Assembly (NCBI RefSeq): GCF_001029435.1
Contig: NZ_LDOV01000009.1
Coordinates: forward strand, 62,001 to 126,000
DNA: 64,000 bases
Reading direction: 5' to 3'
From: Photobacterium aphoticum
Lineage (GTDB): Bacteria; Pseudomonadota; Gammaproteobacteria; Enterobacterales; Vibrionaceae
In this document: in pieces, positions 40,801 through 48,896 of the stretch
How positions within the stretch are numbered: position 1 is the first letter of the stretch
Layout: each line of letters begins with the position of its first letter
Translations under genes and position numbers: made by a program
The notes under the pieces: model-generated
The model's database searches: none
What the model saw: the letters and a program-made list of their open reading frames with translations, nothing else
Told to the model about the DNA's origin: nothing

Positions 40801-43800
40801 GTGAAATTTACACTCTCTGCCGTGGCTAAAGCGGTGCTACCTCTGTGTTCTGCGGCTGTGCTTGTCGGCTGTAATAGCAACTCTTCGCACAATGATGCTG
40901 ATGGGTATTTTGATACCACCAATCCGCCGGCGATTGATATTGCCTTGCCAAAAACGGACGGGCCACAAGCCACCTTGCCAAAAGCCGGTGCGGTGCCAGA
41001 GCCGATCACGGCGGGCGACAATGAAGCTGTGATTTATTTTGTCGATAAGTCAAATAACAAGGCGTTTGATCAATACAGTCTGCACGTTTGGAATAATGAT
41101 ACCTGTGATCGTGCAGAGGAAGTGAACGGGGAATGGGGCAATAAGACAATTCTGCCTGACGGCGTGGATGCACAAGGGCCTTACTGGCGTTTGCCATTGG
41201 TCGATGGAAAAACGGCGTGTATTAATTTCATCGTACGTGATGAAAACCTGAGTAACCTGACTGGTGACGCCAAGTTAGCATTCAATGAGATCAGCGATCG
41301 CACGGCGTCTTATTTGTCTGGCAGCACAGCAGCGTATGACGAGCGTGGTGATGCCTACGTGCAACTGTTCGGGATTGCCAATGCCGAAGCACACCTTGCA
41401 AGCAGCCATATCTTGCTGTGGGAAGGCGTTGAACACGCTGAGGAATTGCGTCTGTATGTGTCACTGGATGGTCAGTTACAGCCCAATGAGAAAGGCACGT
41501 ATGACGCAGACTATGCGGTATTGACGCCTGTGCCAATGCCAGCCAGTGTTCGTGCCACGCAGCCGCATTTGATCGGTAAAACGGCGTACATGATTGATGG
41601 CAACATCGATATGCGCCCTATCATGAAAGCGCAAATGGCGGTGTTAGCGGTTGATAATACGGGTACCGTGATCAAAGGTACCAAAGTGCAGCCAGCGGTG
41701 GCGTTTGATCAGTTGTTTGCATCAGCGGCGAAAGATGTCGTGCTAGGCGCAGCTATCGTCGACAACAACACCCAATTTAATGTGTGGGCACCGTCGGCAC
41801 AAAACGTGGTGGCTGTGCTGTTCGATGACGCGAAAAAAGAATTAGGCCGTTTGCAGATGGACTATGATGCCCGCTCCGGTGTGTGGTCACTGCTGACGGA
41901 CAAAGCGCCAAGCGGGACGTACTACCGTTACCTGGTGGATGTGTTCCATCCGGTATCGGGCAAGGTGGAGCATTATCAGGTGACGGATCCGTATTCACTG
42001 AGCCTGTCGATGAATTCGGCCTACAGCCAGGTTATTGATCTCAATGATCCTGCGTTAAAACCGGATGGCTGGGATGATTTGAAGCGCCCTGTGCCACAAG
42101 ATAACCCGGCGCAATTTGTGATTTATGAAGCCCATGTGCGAGATTTCTCTGCCCATGATGCCTCTACACCCGTCGCTGATCGCGGCAAGTTCAGTGCGTT
42201 TACACAAGCCGATAGTGTGCCGGTGAAGCATTTGAAATCCTTGAGCGATAATGGGGTGACCCACCTGCATCTGCTGCCGATTTTCGATATCGCGTCGATC
42301 AATGAAAATCCGGACGAAGTGGCGAACATTGATGAGCCATTCAGCAAGTTGTGCCAAGTAAATAAGGACGTCGCGGGATCAGAGTTCGGCCAATACTGTG
42401 ACTCTGAATTACTGATTTCTGAGGTGTTTGATCGTGTTGCCCAAGACGATACCAAAGAGAACCCTGCGGTACAGGCGCTGAACCGGTATGTATCCAGCAG
42501 CGACAGCTTTAACTGGGGTTACGATCCGTTCCACTACACCGTGCCGGAAGGCTCTTATGCGACCAATGCGGAAGGCCCACAGCGTATTAAAGAGTTGCGT
42601 GAAGCGGTGATGGCGATGAAGCAAGACATCGGCATGAACGTGGTGATGGACGTGGTGTATAACCACACCAATGCAGCCGGTCCGGATGCCCGTACGTCGG
42701 TACTGGATAAGCTGGTGCCTTGGTATTACCAGCGTCTGAACCCAACATCGGGCAACGTGGAAAACTCCACCTGTTGTTCCAATACCGCGCCAGAGCGTGC
42801 GATGTTCGAGAAGCTGATCTCTGACTCGCTGGTGGTGTGGTCCCGTGATTATAAGATTGATGCTTACCGTTTTGACTTGATGGGTCACCACCCATTGGCG
42901 CAAATTCAGCGCTCACTGAAAGCGGTGCAAGCGGTGGATCCTGATACCTATTTCTACGGTGAAGGCTGGAACTTCGGTGAAGTACAGGATGATGCGTTGT
43001 TCATTCAGGCGACCCAAAAACACTTAGGCGGTACCGGTATCGGCAGTTTCTCGGATCGCTTACGTGATGCCGTCCGTGGTGGCAGCCCGTTTGATGGCGG
43101 TGATAACCTCCGTAAAACCCAAGGCTTTGGTAATGGTGCGTTGGTCATGCCAAATGACATCAGTACCGTGTCGAAGGAAACTGCGTTGCATCAGGCAGAT
43201 CTGACGCGTCTGGGCATGGCGGGTAACCTGAAAGCCTTTAAGATGATTGATGCGACGGGCAAAACCATCACCGGGGCTGAAATGAATTACAGCGACCAAG
43301 CGGCGGGGTATGCGGACGATCCAACCGAGATCCAGAACTACGTGTCGAAGCACGATAACCAAACCTTGTGGGACAACAACCAATACAAGATTGGCTATGA
43401 CGTGCCGATGGAGACCCGTGTGCGCATGCAAGCGGTATCGTTAGCGACCGCAATGCTGGGACAAGGTGTGCCGTTTACCCACATGGGCTCTGAGTTGTTG
43501 CGTTCTAAATCGATGCAGCGTGACTCTTATGATTCAGGCGATCGCTACAACAACGTGGACTTTACCCTCAATGACAACAACTGGGACAAGGGGCTGCCGC
43601 GTAAAGACAAAGACGGCGATAACTACGCATTGATCGAAAAAGTGATTGCTGATGCGGCTGCGAATGTGCTGCCTGAACCAACGGATATGGCGACTATGGT
43701 GGATTACTACGAGGAGTTAGCGCGTTTACGTCAGTCTTACCCGCTGATCACCTTGGGTAAAGGGGCTGAAGTCATCAAGCGTGTGGATTTCCACAATACC

Positions 43801-44103
43801 GGTAGCGATCAAATTCCTGGGTTGATCGTAATGTCGATTGATAACGGCAACACGTCAGGCGCCGATATTGATGCAAAACTGGATGGCTTGGTGATTGTGA
43901 TCAACGCCACGCCTGAGACGCAGACGATCGCTTCACCTGCGGGGGCAACATTAGCACGCAGTGCGCATCACACCAGCACTTTGGCGAAAGACGCGACGTT
44001 TACCGATGGTAAGATGGTGGTACCGGCTTGGACGCCAGTGGTGTTTGAGTTACCGCGTCAGGCAAGTGGCCGTGCAGCCGGTCTGCCGGTGACGACGAAG
44101 TGA
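40801..44103 (+). CDS. pulA: Pullulanase-type alpha-1,6-glucosidase, lipoprotein
   Basis: 1,100 residues from GTG 40,801 (AAAGGGAAATATC upstream). A lipoprotein signal ends V-L-V-G-C, so the enzyme is lipid-anchored at the surface or in the periplasm. Next come a CBM41-like domain (about 65-160), a second N-terminal domain, a CBM48-like domain (about 310-400, beginning F-N-V-W-A-P-S-A) and a GH13 barrel. Catalytic residues: Asp692 (Y-R-F-D-L-M-G), Glu721 (Y-G-E-G-W-N) and Asp852 (K-H-D-N-Q). It has Y-E-A-H-V-R-D-F and V-M-D-V-V-Y-N-H. It debranches pullulan, amylopectin and glycogen, feeding maltodextrins. Ends at a strong terminator. Confidence 0.94.
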   Translation: MKFTLSAVAKAVLPLCSAAVLVGCNSNSSHNDADGYFDTTNPPAIDIALPKTDGPQATLPKAGAVPEPITAGDNEAVIYFVDKSNNKAFDQYSLHVWNNDTCDRAEEVNGEWGNKTILPDGVDAQGPYWRLPLVDGKTACINFIVRDENLSNLTGDAKLAFNEISDRTASYLSGSTAAYDERGDAYVQLFGIANAEAHLASSHILLWEGVEHAEELRLYVSLDGQLQPNEKGTYDADYAVLTPVPMPASVRATQPHLIGKTAYMIDGNIDMRPIMKAQMAVLAVDNTGTVIKGTKVQPAVAFDQLFASAAKDVVLGAAIVDNNTQFNVWAPSAQNVVAVLFDDAKKELGRLQMDYDARSGVWSLLTDKAPSGTYYRYLVDVFHPVSGKVEHYQVTDPYSLSLSMNSAYSQVIDLNDPALKPDGWDDLKRPVPQDNPAQFVIYEAHVRDFSAHDASTPVADRGKFSAFTQADSVPVKHLKSLSDNGVTHLHLLPIFDIASINENPDEVANIDEPFSKLCQVNKDVAGSEFGQYCDSELLISEVFDRVAQDDTKENPAVQALNRYVSSSDSFNWGYDPFHYTVPEGSYATNAEGPQRIKELREAVMAMKQDIGMNVVMDVVYNHTNAAGPDARTSVLDKLVPWYYQRLNPTSGNVENSTCCSNTAPERAMFEKLISDSLVVWSRDYKIDAYRFDLMGHHPLAQIQRSLKAVQAVDPDTYFYGEGWNFGEVQDDALFIQATQKHLGGTGIGSFSDRLRDAVRGGSPFDGGDNLRKTQGFGNGALVMPNDISTVSKETALHQADLTRLGMAGNLKAFKMIDATGKTITGAEMNYSDQAAGYADDPTEIQNYVSKHDNQTLWDNNQYKIGYDVPMETRVRMQAVSLATAMLGQGVPFTHMGSELLRSKSMQRDSYDSGDRYNNVDFTLNDNNWDKGLPRKDKDGDNYALIEKVIADAAANVLPEPTDMATMVDYYEELARLRQSYPLITLGKGAEVIKRVDFHNTGSDQIPGLIVMSIDNGNTSGADIDAKLDGLVIVINATPETQTIASPAGATLARSAHHTSTLAKDATFTDGKMVVPAWTPVVFELPRQASGRAAGLPVTTK

Positions 44104-44132
44104 GCTTGATCGGTTAGCGATTTCGCGATAAC

Positions 44133-44159
44133 AAAAAGCCCTCGCAAGAGGGCTTTTTT
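44133..44159. terminator. Terminator after pullulanase gene
   Basis: AAAAAGCCCTC-GCAA-GAGGGCTTTTTT; symmetrical enough to also end the convergent small gene at 44,180. Confidence 0.92.
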
Positions 44160-44179
44160 GATCATCAGGGCGATGAGTC

Positions 44180-44431
44180 TTAGTGCATGTTGCGCTGTGC
44201 AACACCACGAACGATATCTTTACCGTTTTCAAACACCTCTTTGGTCACCCAGCGTGCGACAAGCACTTCGTGTTTGTTGTTGAATGCAGCAACGAAGTGA
44301 CGGCCGTCAGCATTGTTGGTTGCCATGCCGATACCTTCGACATCTTGCAGACCCAAACCGCCTTTTTCAATCGACTGAAGGAAACGCTCAAGCTCTTCTA
44401 GCGTGTCGATAATATCCAGTTCATTGTTCAT
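44180..44431 (-). CDS. Small hypothetical protein (83 aa)
   Basis: Acidic N-terminal helix (D-I-I-D-T-L-E-E-L-E-R-F-L-Q-S-I-E-K), then a beta-like segment G-R-H-F-V-A-A-F-N-N-K-H-E-V-L-V-A-R-W-V. No signal peptide or membrane helix. Good codon pattern and AAGAG before the ATG support translation. The family is unknown. It reads toward the pullulanase terminator and may share a promoter with the 50-residue gene 137 bp upstream. Confidence 0.6.
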   Translation of the reverse strand: MNNELDIIDTLEELERFLQSIEKGGLGLQDVEGIGMATNNADGRHFVAAFNNKHEVLVARWVTKEVFENGKDIVRGVAQRNMH

Positions 44432-44568
44432 GTGTTTTGCTCTTTATCTCTGTGGAAATCCGCCGTGAATCGGTGACGAACCAAGGCGGAGGAATATCGC
44501 CCGTACTTTACAGGCGACAGACACAGATTGGAACCCTACACAGCGGGTGAAACGACGAGATAACGCGT

Positions 44569-44721
44569 TTAAGACAGCACGCGCAGCACACGTTGCTTCT
44601 GGTAGATGACTTTCATGCCGTCATCCACCCAACAGTCAATCACATCGCCTTCCGCAGGCATTTCTTCCAGATCTTCGGCAATACCGAATAGCCCATTGTC
44701 TAGCTCTACTACTACGTCCAT
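44569..44721 (-). CDS. Very small hypothetical protein (50 aa)
   Basis: ATG at 44,721 is preceded by TAAGGAGACCACAC, an excellent ribosome site. The 50-residue product is acidic (starts M-D-V-V-V-E-L-D-N-G, includes E-D-L-E-E-M-P-A-E-G-D-V-I-D and ends K-Q-R-V-L-R-V-L-S), with a beta-strand-rich pattern. It is easy to miss because of its length. The function is unknown. A TATAGTG/CACTATA dyad lies 97 bp upstream. Confidence 0.6.
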   Translation of the reverse strand: MDVVVELDNGLFGIAEDLEEMPAEGDVIDCWVDDGMKVIYQKQRVLRVLS

Positions 44722-45363
44722 GTGTGGTCTCCTTACATCGGGAAAAAGTGATCAGAGAAACGCAATACGGTGAATGCGGTATGAAGCATGTGCGGTGCGT
44801 GCGATCTCTGGACTGCGTATAGTGCACACTATATGTGACAAGTTTGATAATTCCTATTGAGAATGTGTTAAAAGGTGGCAACAAACACAGAATTAACAAA
44901 AATGTGACAAGGGTATGATTGTGAGCGGGAACCTAAGCGCAGATGCGCATAGGTAATGGTCATGCTTAATGTGAATATTTTATTTTTTCATCTGGGGGAC
45001 ATGTACGTAGCAAAATAGTGCGTGAACAGTTCAATCGAGATCGCATTTTCGTTAATTTAATTCGACTCACTTCAAATTTATATGTTTGTTTAATGTTTGC
45101 AATAGGAAATGAAACTGTTATCTTACTCCGGATTTATTTTATTCATCAGACACATTAATGGCTGTCTAAATAATAATATCGTCAATCGAGAGTGGCCCAT
45201 TTAATCATAGTGATGATTAAGGGGTATGACTCAGCAAATAAAGGCTTTGCCGCATTAAGGTTATAGGCCATTTATTGCTTTTATTGGTCAGCACAAATAT
45301 TCAGTCATTTATCTCTGTCGTTCTATGACGATATGGATAGTTATCATAAAGAAAGAGTATCAA
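44722..45363. other. Long AT-rich intergenic region before the OmpA-family gene
   Basis: 640 bp with no convincing gene. It includes a dyad (44,818-44,833), a hairpin ACCTA-A-GCGC / GCGC-A-TAGGT at 44,931-44,954 without a T-tract, and several AT-rich stretches. The OmpA gene probably has a long 5' leader, which in related proteins is a target of small RNAs; no specific element was identified. Confidence 0.5.
44818..44833. repeat. Dyad symmetry, possible operator for the small genes
   Basis: TATAGTG-CA-CACTATA, perfect 7-bp arms, about 97 bp upstream of the 50-residue gene on the minus strand. Confidence 0.35.
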
Positions 45364-46446
45364 ATGAAAGTAAAAGTATTAGCAGTCTCTATTGCTCTTC
45401 TTATTTCTGGTGCAGCCCAAGCCGCAACAGATAATCCATGGTATGCCGGTGCCCGTCTTGGCATGAGCGACTTCAGTGATTTAGGTGGCGCCTTGCAGGC
45501 TGATGGCAATAACCTGGCTGGCGGTCTGTTCATGGGTTACCAGTCAGCACCTTGGTTAGCTTTAGAAGCCGGTTATACGCATTTGGGTAAAACCGATCTT
45601 AAAGGTTACGCGGGTGGCTATGAAGCGCACGGTGTCGACATTGTGGGTAAGTTCTCTTATGCCATGAATGATGACGTGGATCTCTTCTTCAAAGCCGGTA
45701 GCTATTTGTATGACTGGAATGCGGTAGGCCCAGTACAGGGCAGCGATACCGGCCTGTCTATGACGCTTGGCGCGGGTGCGGAATACTTCTTTGATAAGAA
45801 CTGGTCAAGCCGTTTGGAATACCAGTACTACGATAACGTGGGCGGGGCGACCATTCACTTTGCGGGTCTGTCGTTTGTTTATCACTGGGGCGCGCCAGAG
45901 CCTGTTGTGATCATCGAGCCAGAGCCTGTACCAGAGCCAGAACCGGTTGTGATCCCTGTGCCAGAGCCTGTGATGGTGGAGGTTGAGCAAGTGAAAATTG
46001 TTCAGCTGGATGAAGTGAAAGTGCAGGTGCCGTTTGCCTTTGACGGCACGGAGTTCAATGCCCAAGAGCTTGAGACATTGGCACCGATTGCCCAGCGTTT
46101 GCAAGAAAATGATACCGCCATGGTCGTGGTTGTCGGCCATGCAGACAGCCGTGGTGCAGCGAAATACAACCAGACATTGTCAGAGAAGCGTGCATTGGTT
46201 GTGGCACAGGCACTGAGCAAGTCACTGAACCTGGACATGAGCCGCATTGCGGTAGAAGGCCGTGGTGAGAGCGATCCTGTGGCGAGCAACGCAACAGAAG
46301 AAGGTCGCGCGCAAAACCGCCGTGTAGAAATCATCTCTCCTGCCATGGATGTAGAAGTGATCACAACGGTATTGGTTGAGCAGTTGCCAGAGTCTGTTGA
46401 AACCGCACCAGCACAAGATGCAACGGAAGCGGTACCTGCCGAATAA
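45364..46446 (+). CDS. ompA: OmpA-family outer-membrane protein
   Basis: 360 residues from ATG 45,364 (AAAGAGTATCAA upstream); a start at 45,325 would precede the signal peptide. Signal peptide ends A-Q-A then A-T-D-N-P-W-Y-A-G, an eight-strand barrel start. The barrel runs to about residue 180, ending F-V-Y-H-W-G; a Pro/Glu/Val-rich linker (about 180-215) leads to an OmpA-like peptidoglycan-binding domain with F-A-F-D-G-T, G-H-A-D-S-R-G and N-R-R-V-E-I. A short Ala/Glu-rich tail follows. It tethers outer membrane to wall. Confidence 0.9.
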   Translation: MKVKVLAVSIALLISGAAQAATDNPWYAGARLGMSDFSDLGGALQADGNNLAGGLFMGYQSAPWLALEAGYTHLGKTDLKGYAGGYEAHGVDIVGKFSYAMNDDVDLFFKAGSYLYDWNAVGPVQGSDTGLSMTLGAGAEYFFDKNWSSRLEYQYYDNVGGATIHFAGLSFVYHWGAPEPVVIIEPEPVPEPEPVVIPVPEPVMVEVEQVKIVQLDEVKVQVPFAFDGTEFNAQELETLAPIAQRLQENDTAMVVVVGHADSRGAAKYNQTLSEKRALVVAQALSKSLNLDMSRIAVEGRGESDPVASNATEEGRAQNRRVEIISPAMDVEVITTVLVEQLPESVETAPAQDATEAVPAE

Positions 46447-46476
46447 GCGATGTACGGTTACCGTATTGAGTGAAGA

Positions 46477-46505
46477 AGCCCATGTGGAAACACATGGGTT
46501 TTTTT
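46477..46505 (+). terminator. Terminator of the OmpA gene
   Basis: AAGCCCATGTG-GAAA-CACATGGGTT then five further T residues. Confidence 0.92.
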
Positions 46506-46911
46506 ATACCCTTTAATTATTATACCGCCTTGTTATATTCAATTTTTGTTTTAATGAGCCATTCGAACATCCATAAAAAGGGTGTGAGAGGTATTTCTGT
46601 GGGGCATGGAAATACAGGGTAAGAGTAATGAAGGCAGTAATTGGCTTTTATCACACTGAGCATTTTATTTAGTATCGCGCAATGGGATTGTTTTATTGAT
46701 GCCTCTGTTATTAATTGGCTCTGTTGTTAATTAAGCGCTGTCATTAAGTCGGCTCTGTGATGAAATGGGCTCTGTCATTAAGCATCCGGTGGGACACTGG
46801 CATTTTGCTCAACATCACGATACCGTAGTGCGCGATATAAAGCATAAAAGCATACTTAGGCATCAATAGCGTGCTGTGATTGAACACGTAAGACCAACAG
46901 AAAGGATGAGC
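46506..46911. other. Intergenic region before the N-acetyltransferase gene
   Basis: About 400 bp without a gene. A five-copy 17-bp repeat occupies 46,701-46,785. The NAT promoter should lie downstream of it. Confidence 0.6.
46701..46785 (+). repeat. Five degenerate tandem copies of a 17-bp unit
   Basis: Unit approximately GCTCTGTNATTAANTNG; copies start at 46,701, 46,718, 46,735, 46,752 and 46,769. Each keeps CTGT at the same offset. Located 120-210 bp upstream of the NAT start. Confidence 0.8.
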
Positions 46912-47763
46912 ATGCAAGATAAAGATCTGCAGGCGTACTGGAAGAAAATAGGCCTCATGCACGCGCCACCGGTTTGTCTGGCCGGACTCACGCAATTGCA
47001 TCAAGCACAACACCGACGACTGCCTTTTGAAAATTTTGATGTGGTGTTGCAGCGTGAGGTGCAGGTCACGCCAGAAGCCATTGTGCAAAAACTGGTGTAT
47101 CAGGCACGTGGTGGCTACTGTTTTGAACTGAACGGGCTGTTACTGCAAGTGCTTCAGGCGAGCGGCTTTGAGGCGAGAGCCGCGTTGGGGCGTGTGCATT
47201 TATCAGGCAGTGCTTCAGGGCGGGGGCATTTTATTTCGCTGGTGACCATAGAGGGACAACACTGGGTCGTTGATGCCGGGTTTGGCTCGCACACCCCGCG
47301 TGCACCGCTGCCACTGGTGACAGATCAGGTGTTGTGGACCGATCAACAATGTTTTCGTTTTCTCCATACCGACGCATACGGCTACCTGCTGCAACGTTGC
47401 ATGAGTGTTGTCGGGACGGTGGATGAGCGTGAACGGGCAACGTTCGATTCGGCCAATGCCGAGTGGATGAATCTCTACAGCTTTGATTTAGAACCCGTGT
47501 GTGAGGGCGATATTGCTTACGGCAACTTTTACACTTCCCATGCACCGACCTCGGTGTTTGTCACCTCGCGTATTGCCGCACTGCCGACCGAGGCGGGGAG
47601 CATCACTTTGCTCAACCAAGCCTTGAAAGTGGTGGTGGATGGGGAAACAACAACCCTTGAATTGCCGGAAGGGGACGCGTATGTCGAGGCGTTAAACACG
47701 TACTTTGGTATTCGTTTGACGGCATCGTTTGATCAGTTTCGTCCGTTACCCGCGATTATTTAG
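46912..47763 (+). CDS. nhoA: Arylamine N-acetyltransferase
   Basis: 283 residues from ATG 46,912, with AAAGGATGAGC before it (an ATG at 46,906 overlaps that ribosome site). The Cys-His-Asp triad is Cys70 (R-G-G-Y-C-F-E-L-N), His106 (G-R-G-H-F-I-S-L-V) and Asp121 (V-V-D-A-G-F-G), at the spacing of characterised NATs. Uses acetyl-CoA to acetylate arylamines, hydrazines or arylhydroxylamines in the cytoplasm. Length is typical. Confidence 0.92.
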   Translation: MQDKDLQAYWKKIGLMHAPPVCLAGLTQLHQAQHRRLPFENFDVVLQREVQVTPEAIVQKLVYQARGGYCFELNGLLLQVLQASGFEARAALGRVHLSGSASGRGHFISLVTIEGQHWVVDAGFGSHTPRAPLPLVTDQVLWTDQQCFRFLHTDAYGYLLQRCMSVVGTVDERERATFDSANAEWMNLYSFDLEPVCEGDIAYGNFYTSHAPTSVFVTSRIAALPTEAGSITLLNQALKVVVDGETTTLELPEGDAYVEALNTYFGIRLTASFDQFRPLPAII

Positions 47764-47898
47764 ATTTTCTATAAAGTGTTTCCTGAACCGTCCCAATAGT
47801 TTATCGCCGCAAGGGGTTCTATGATTGTGCCAACAGTGCTTAAACACATTCTTGAAAGCTCCTTGAACAAAACCCCGAATCGATAAGGAACCGCAATC

Positions 47899-48714
47899 AT
47901 GCAGAAGATCATTCTTTTAACGGGCGCAACAGACGGTATTGGCTTAGAAACCGCGAAAATGCTGGTGGCGCAAGGCCACCATGTGATCCTGCATGGTCGA
48001 AATGGTGAGAAATTGCAGGCGGTGCGTGATGCGTTATCCGTCTTGCCGGGAGCGGGGCCTATCGAGACCATTCAGGCCGATTTGTCGAGCATGGTCGCCG
48101 TCGATCAAATGATCGCCGAATTGGCGCAGCGTTTCGGCAAGTTAGACGTGCTGATCAACAATGCCGGTGTGTATGCGGTGCCAGAAACCATCTCACCGGA
48201 TGGCTTAGACGTGCGCTTTGCCGTGAACACGTACGCGCCTTACTTGCTGACGAGTGCATTACTGCCGTTGTTTGATGCGACTGGGCGTATCGTTAACCTG
48301 TCATCAGCGGCACAGGCTCCGGTGGATGTCGCCGCCCTGCAAGGTGAACGGGCACTCAGTGACGGTGAGGCGTACGCGCAAAGTAAACTGGCATTGACTA
48401 TGTGGTCGCGCGCGCTTGGTTTGGCACAACAAGGCAAAGGGCCAATGATTGTGTCAGTAAACCCGAAATCGTTCCTTGGCAGTAAAATGGTCAAAGAAGC
48501 GTACGGCGTTGCCGGGGGCGATATCACCCAAGGCGCCGATATCTTGGTACGGGCGGCATTGTCTGATGAGTTTGCCCAAGCACACGGCCAGTATTTTGAT
48601 AACGATATTGAAGCCTTTGCTCCACCGCATCGCGATGCCCTGGACGATCACAAAGTGCAGCAGGTGATCGACACGCTAGACAGCGTATTGGCGAAAACTG
48701 CCAAACTGGCTTAA
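47899..48714 (+). CDS. Short-chain dehydrogenase/reductase
   Basis: 271 residues. Rossmann motif T-G-A-T-D-G-I-G (8-15), N-N-A-G (87-90), Ser136 and Tyr159-x-x-x-Lys163 in Y-A-Q-S-K form the classical SDR site. An H-G-R-N after the second strand favours NADP(H). It resembles retinol-dehydrogenase-like bacterial SDRs; substrate unknown. TAAGGA precedes the ATG. A hairpin at 48,749 follows. Confidence 0.85.
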   Translation: MQKIILLTGATDGIGLETAKMLVAQGHHVILHGRNGEKLQAVRDALSVLPGAGPIETIQADLSSMVAVDQMIAELAQRFGKLDVLINNAGVYAVPETISPDGLDVRFAVNTYAPYLLTSALLPLFDATGRIVNLSSAAQAPVDVAALQGERALSDGEAYAQSKLALTMWSRALGLAQQGKGPMIVSVNPKSFLGSKMVKEAYGVAGGDITQGADILVRAALSDEFAQAHGQYFDNDIEAFAPPHRDALDDHKVQQVIDTLDSVLAKTAKLA

Positions 48715-48748
48715 CCGTTCATTTCTCCCCGTCTTTCTCCTTCTGTTA

Positions 48749-48780
48749 GCCCGCGTGCGATGGCATGCGGGCGATCTGCT
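48749..48780 (+). terminator. Possible terminator after the SDR gene
   Basis: GCCCGC-G-TGC-GATG-GCA-T-GCGGGC; the T-rich tract (TTTT) starts only 9 bases later, so it is moderate. Confidence 0.5.
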
Positions 48781-48896
48781 TTTCATAACTTGTGCTCAGT
48801 CTAAAGTTTCCCTCATGGCGCTGTTCAATCTTGTCATGTGGCGCATACTGAATGTTTTCTGTCGAAATATAATCGCTGATCGAAAAAGGATTTTTC

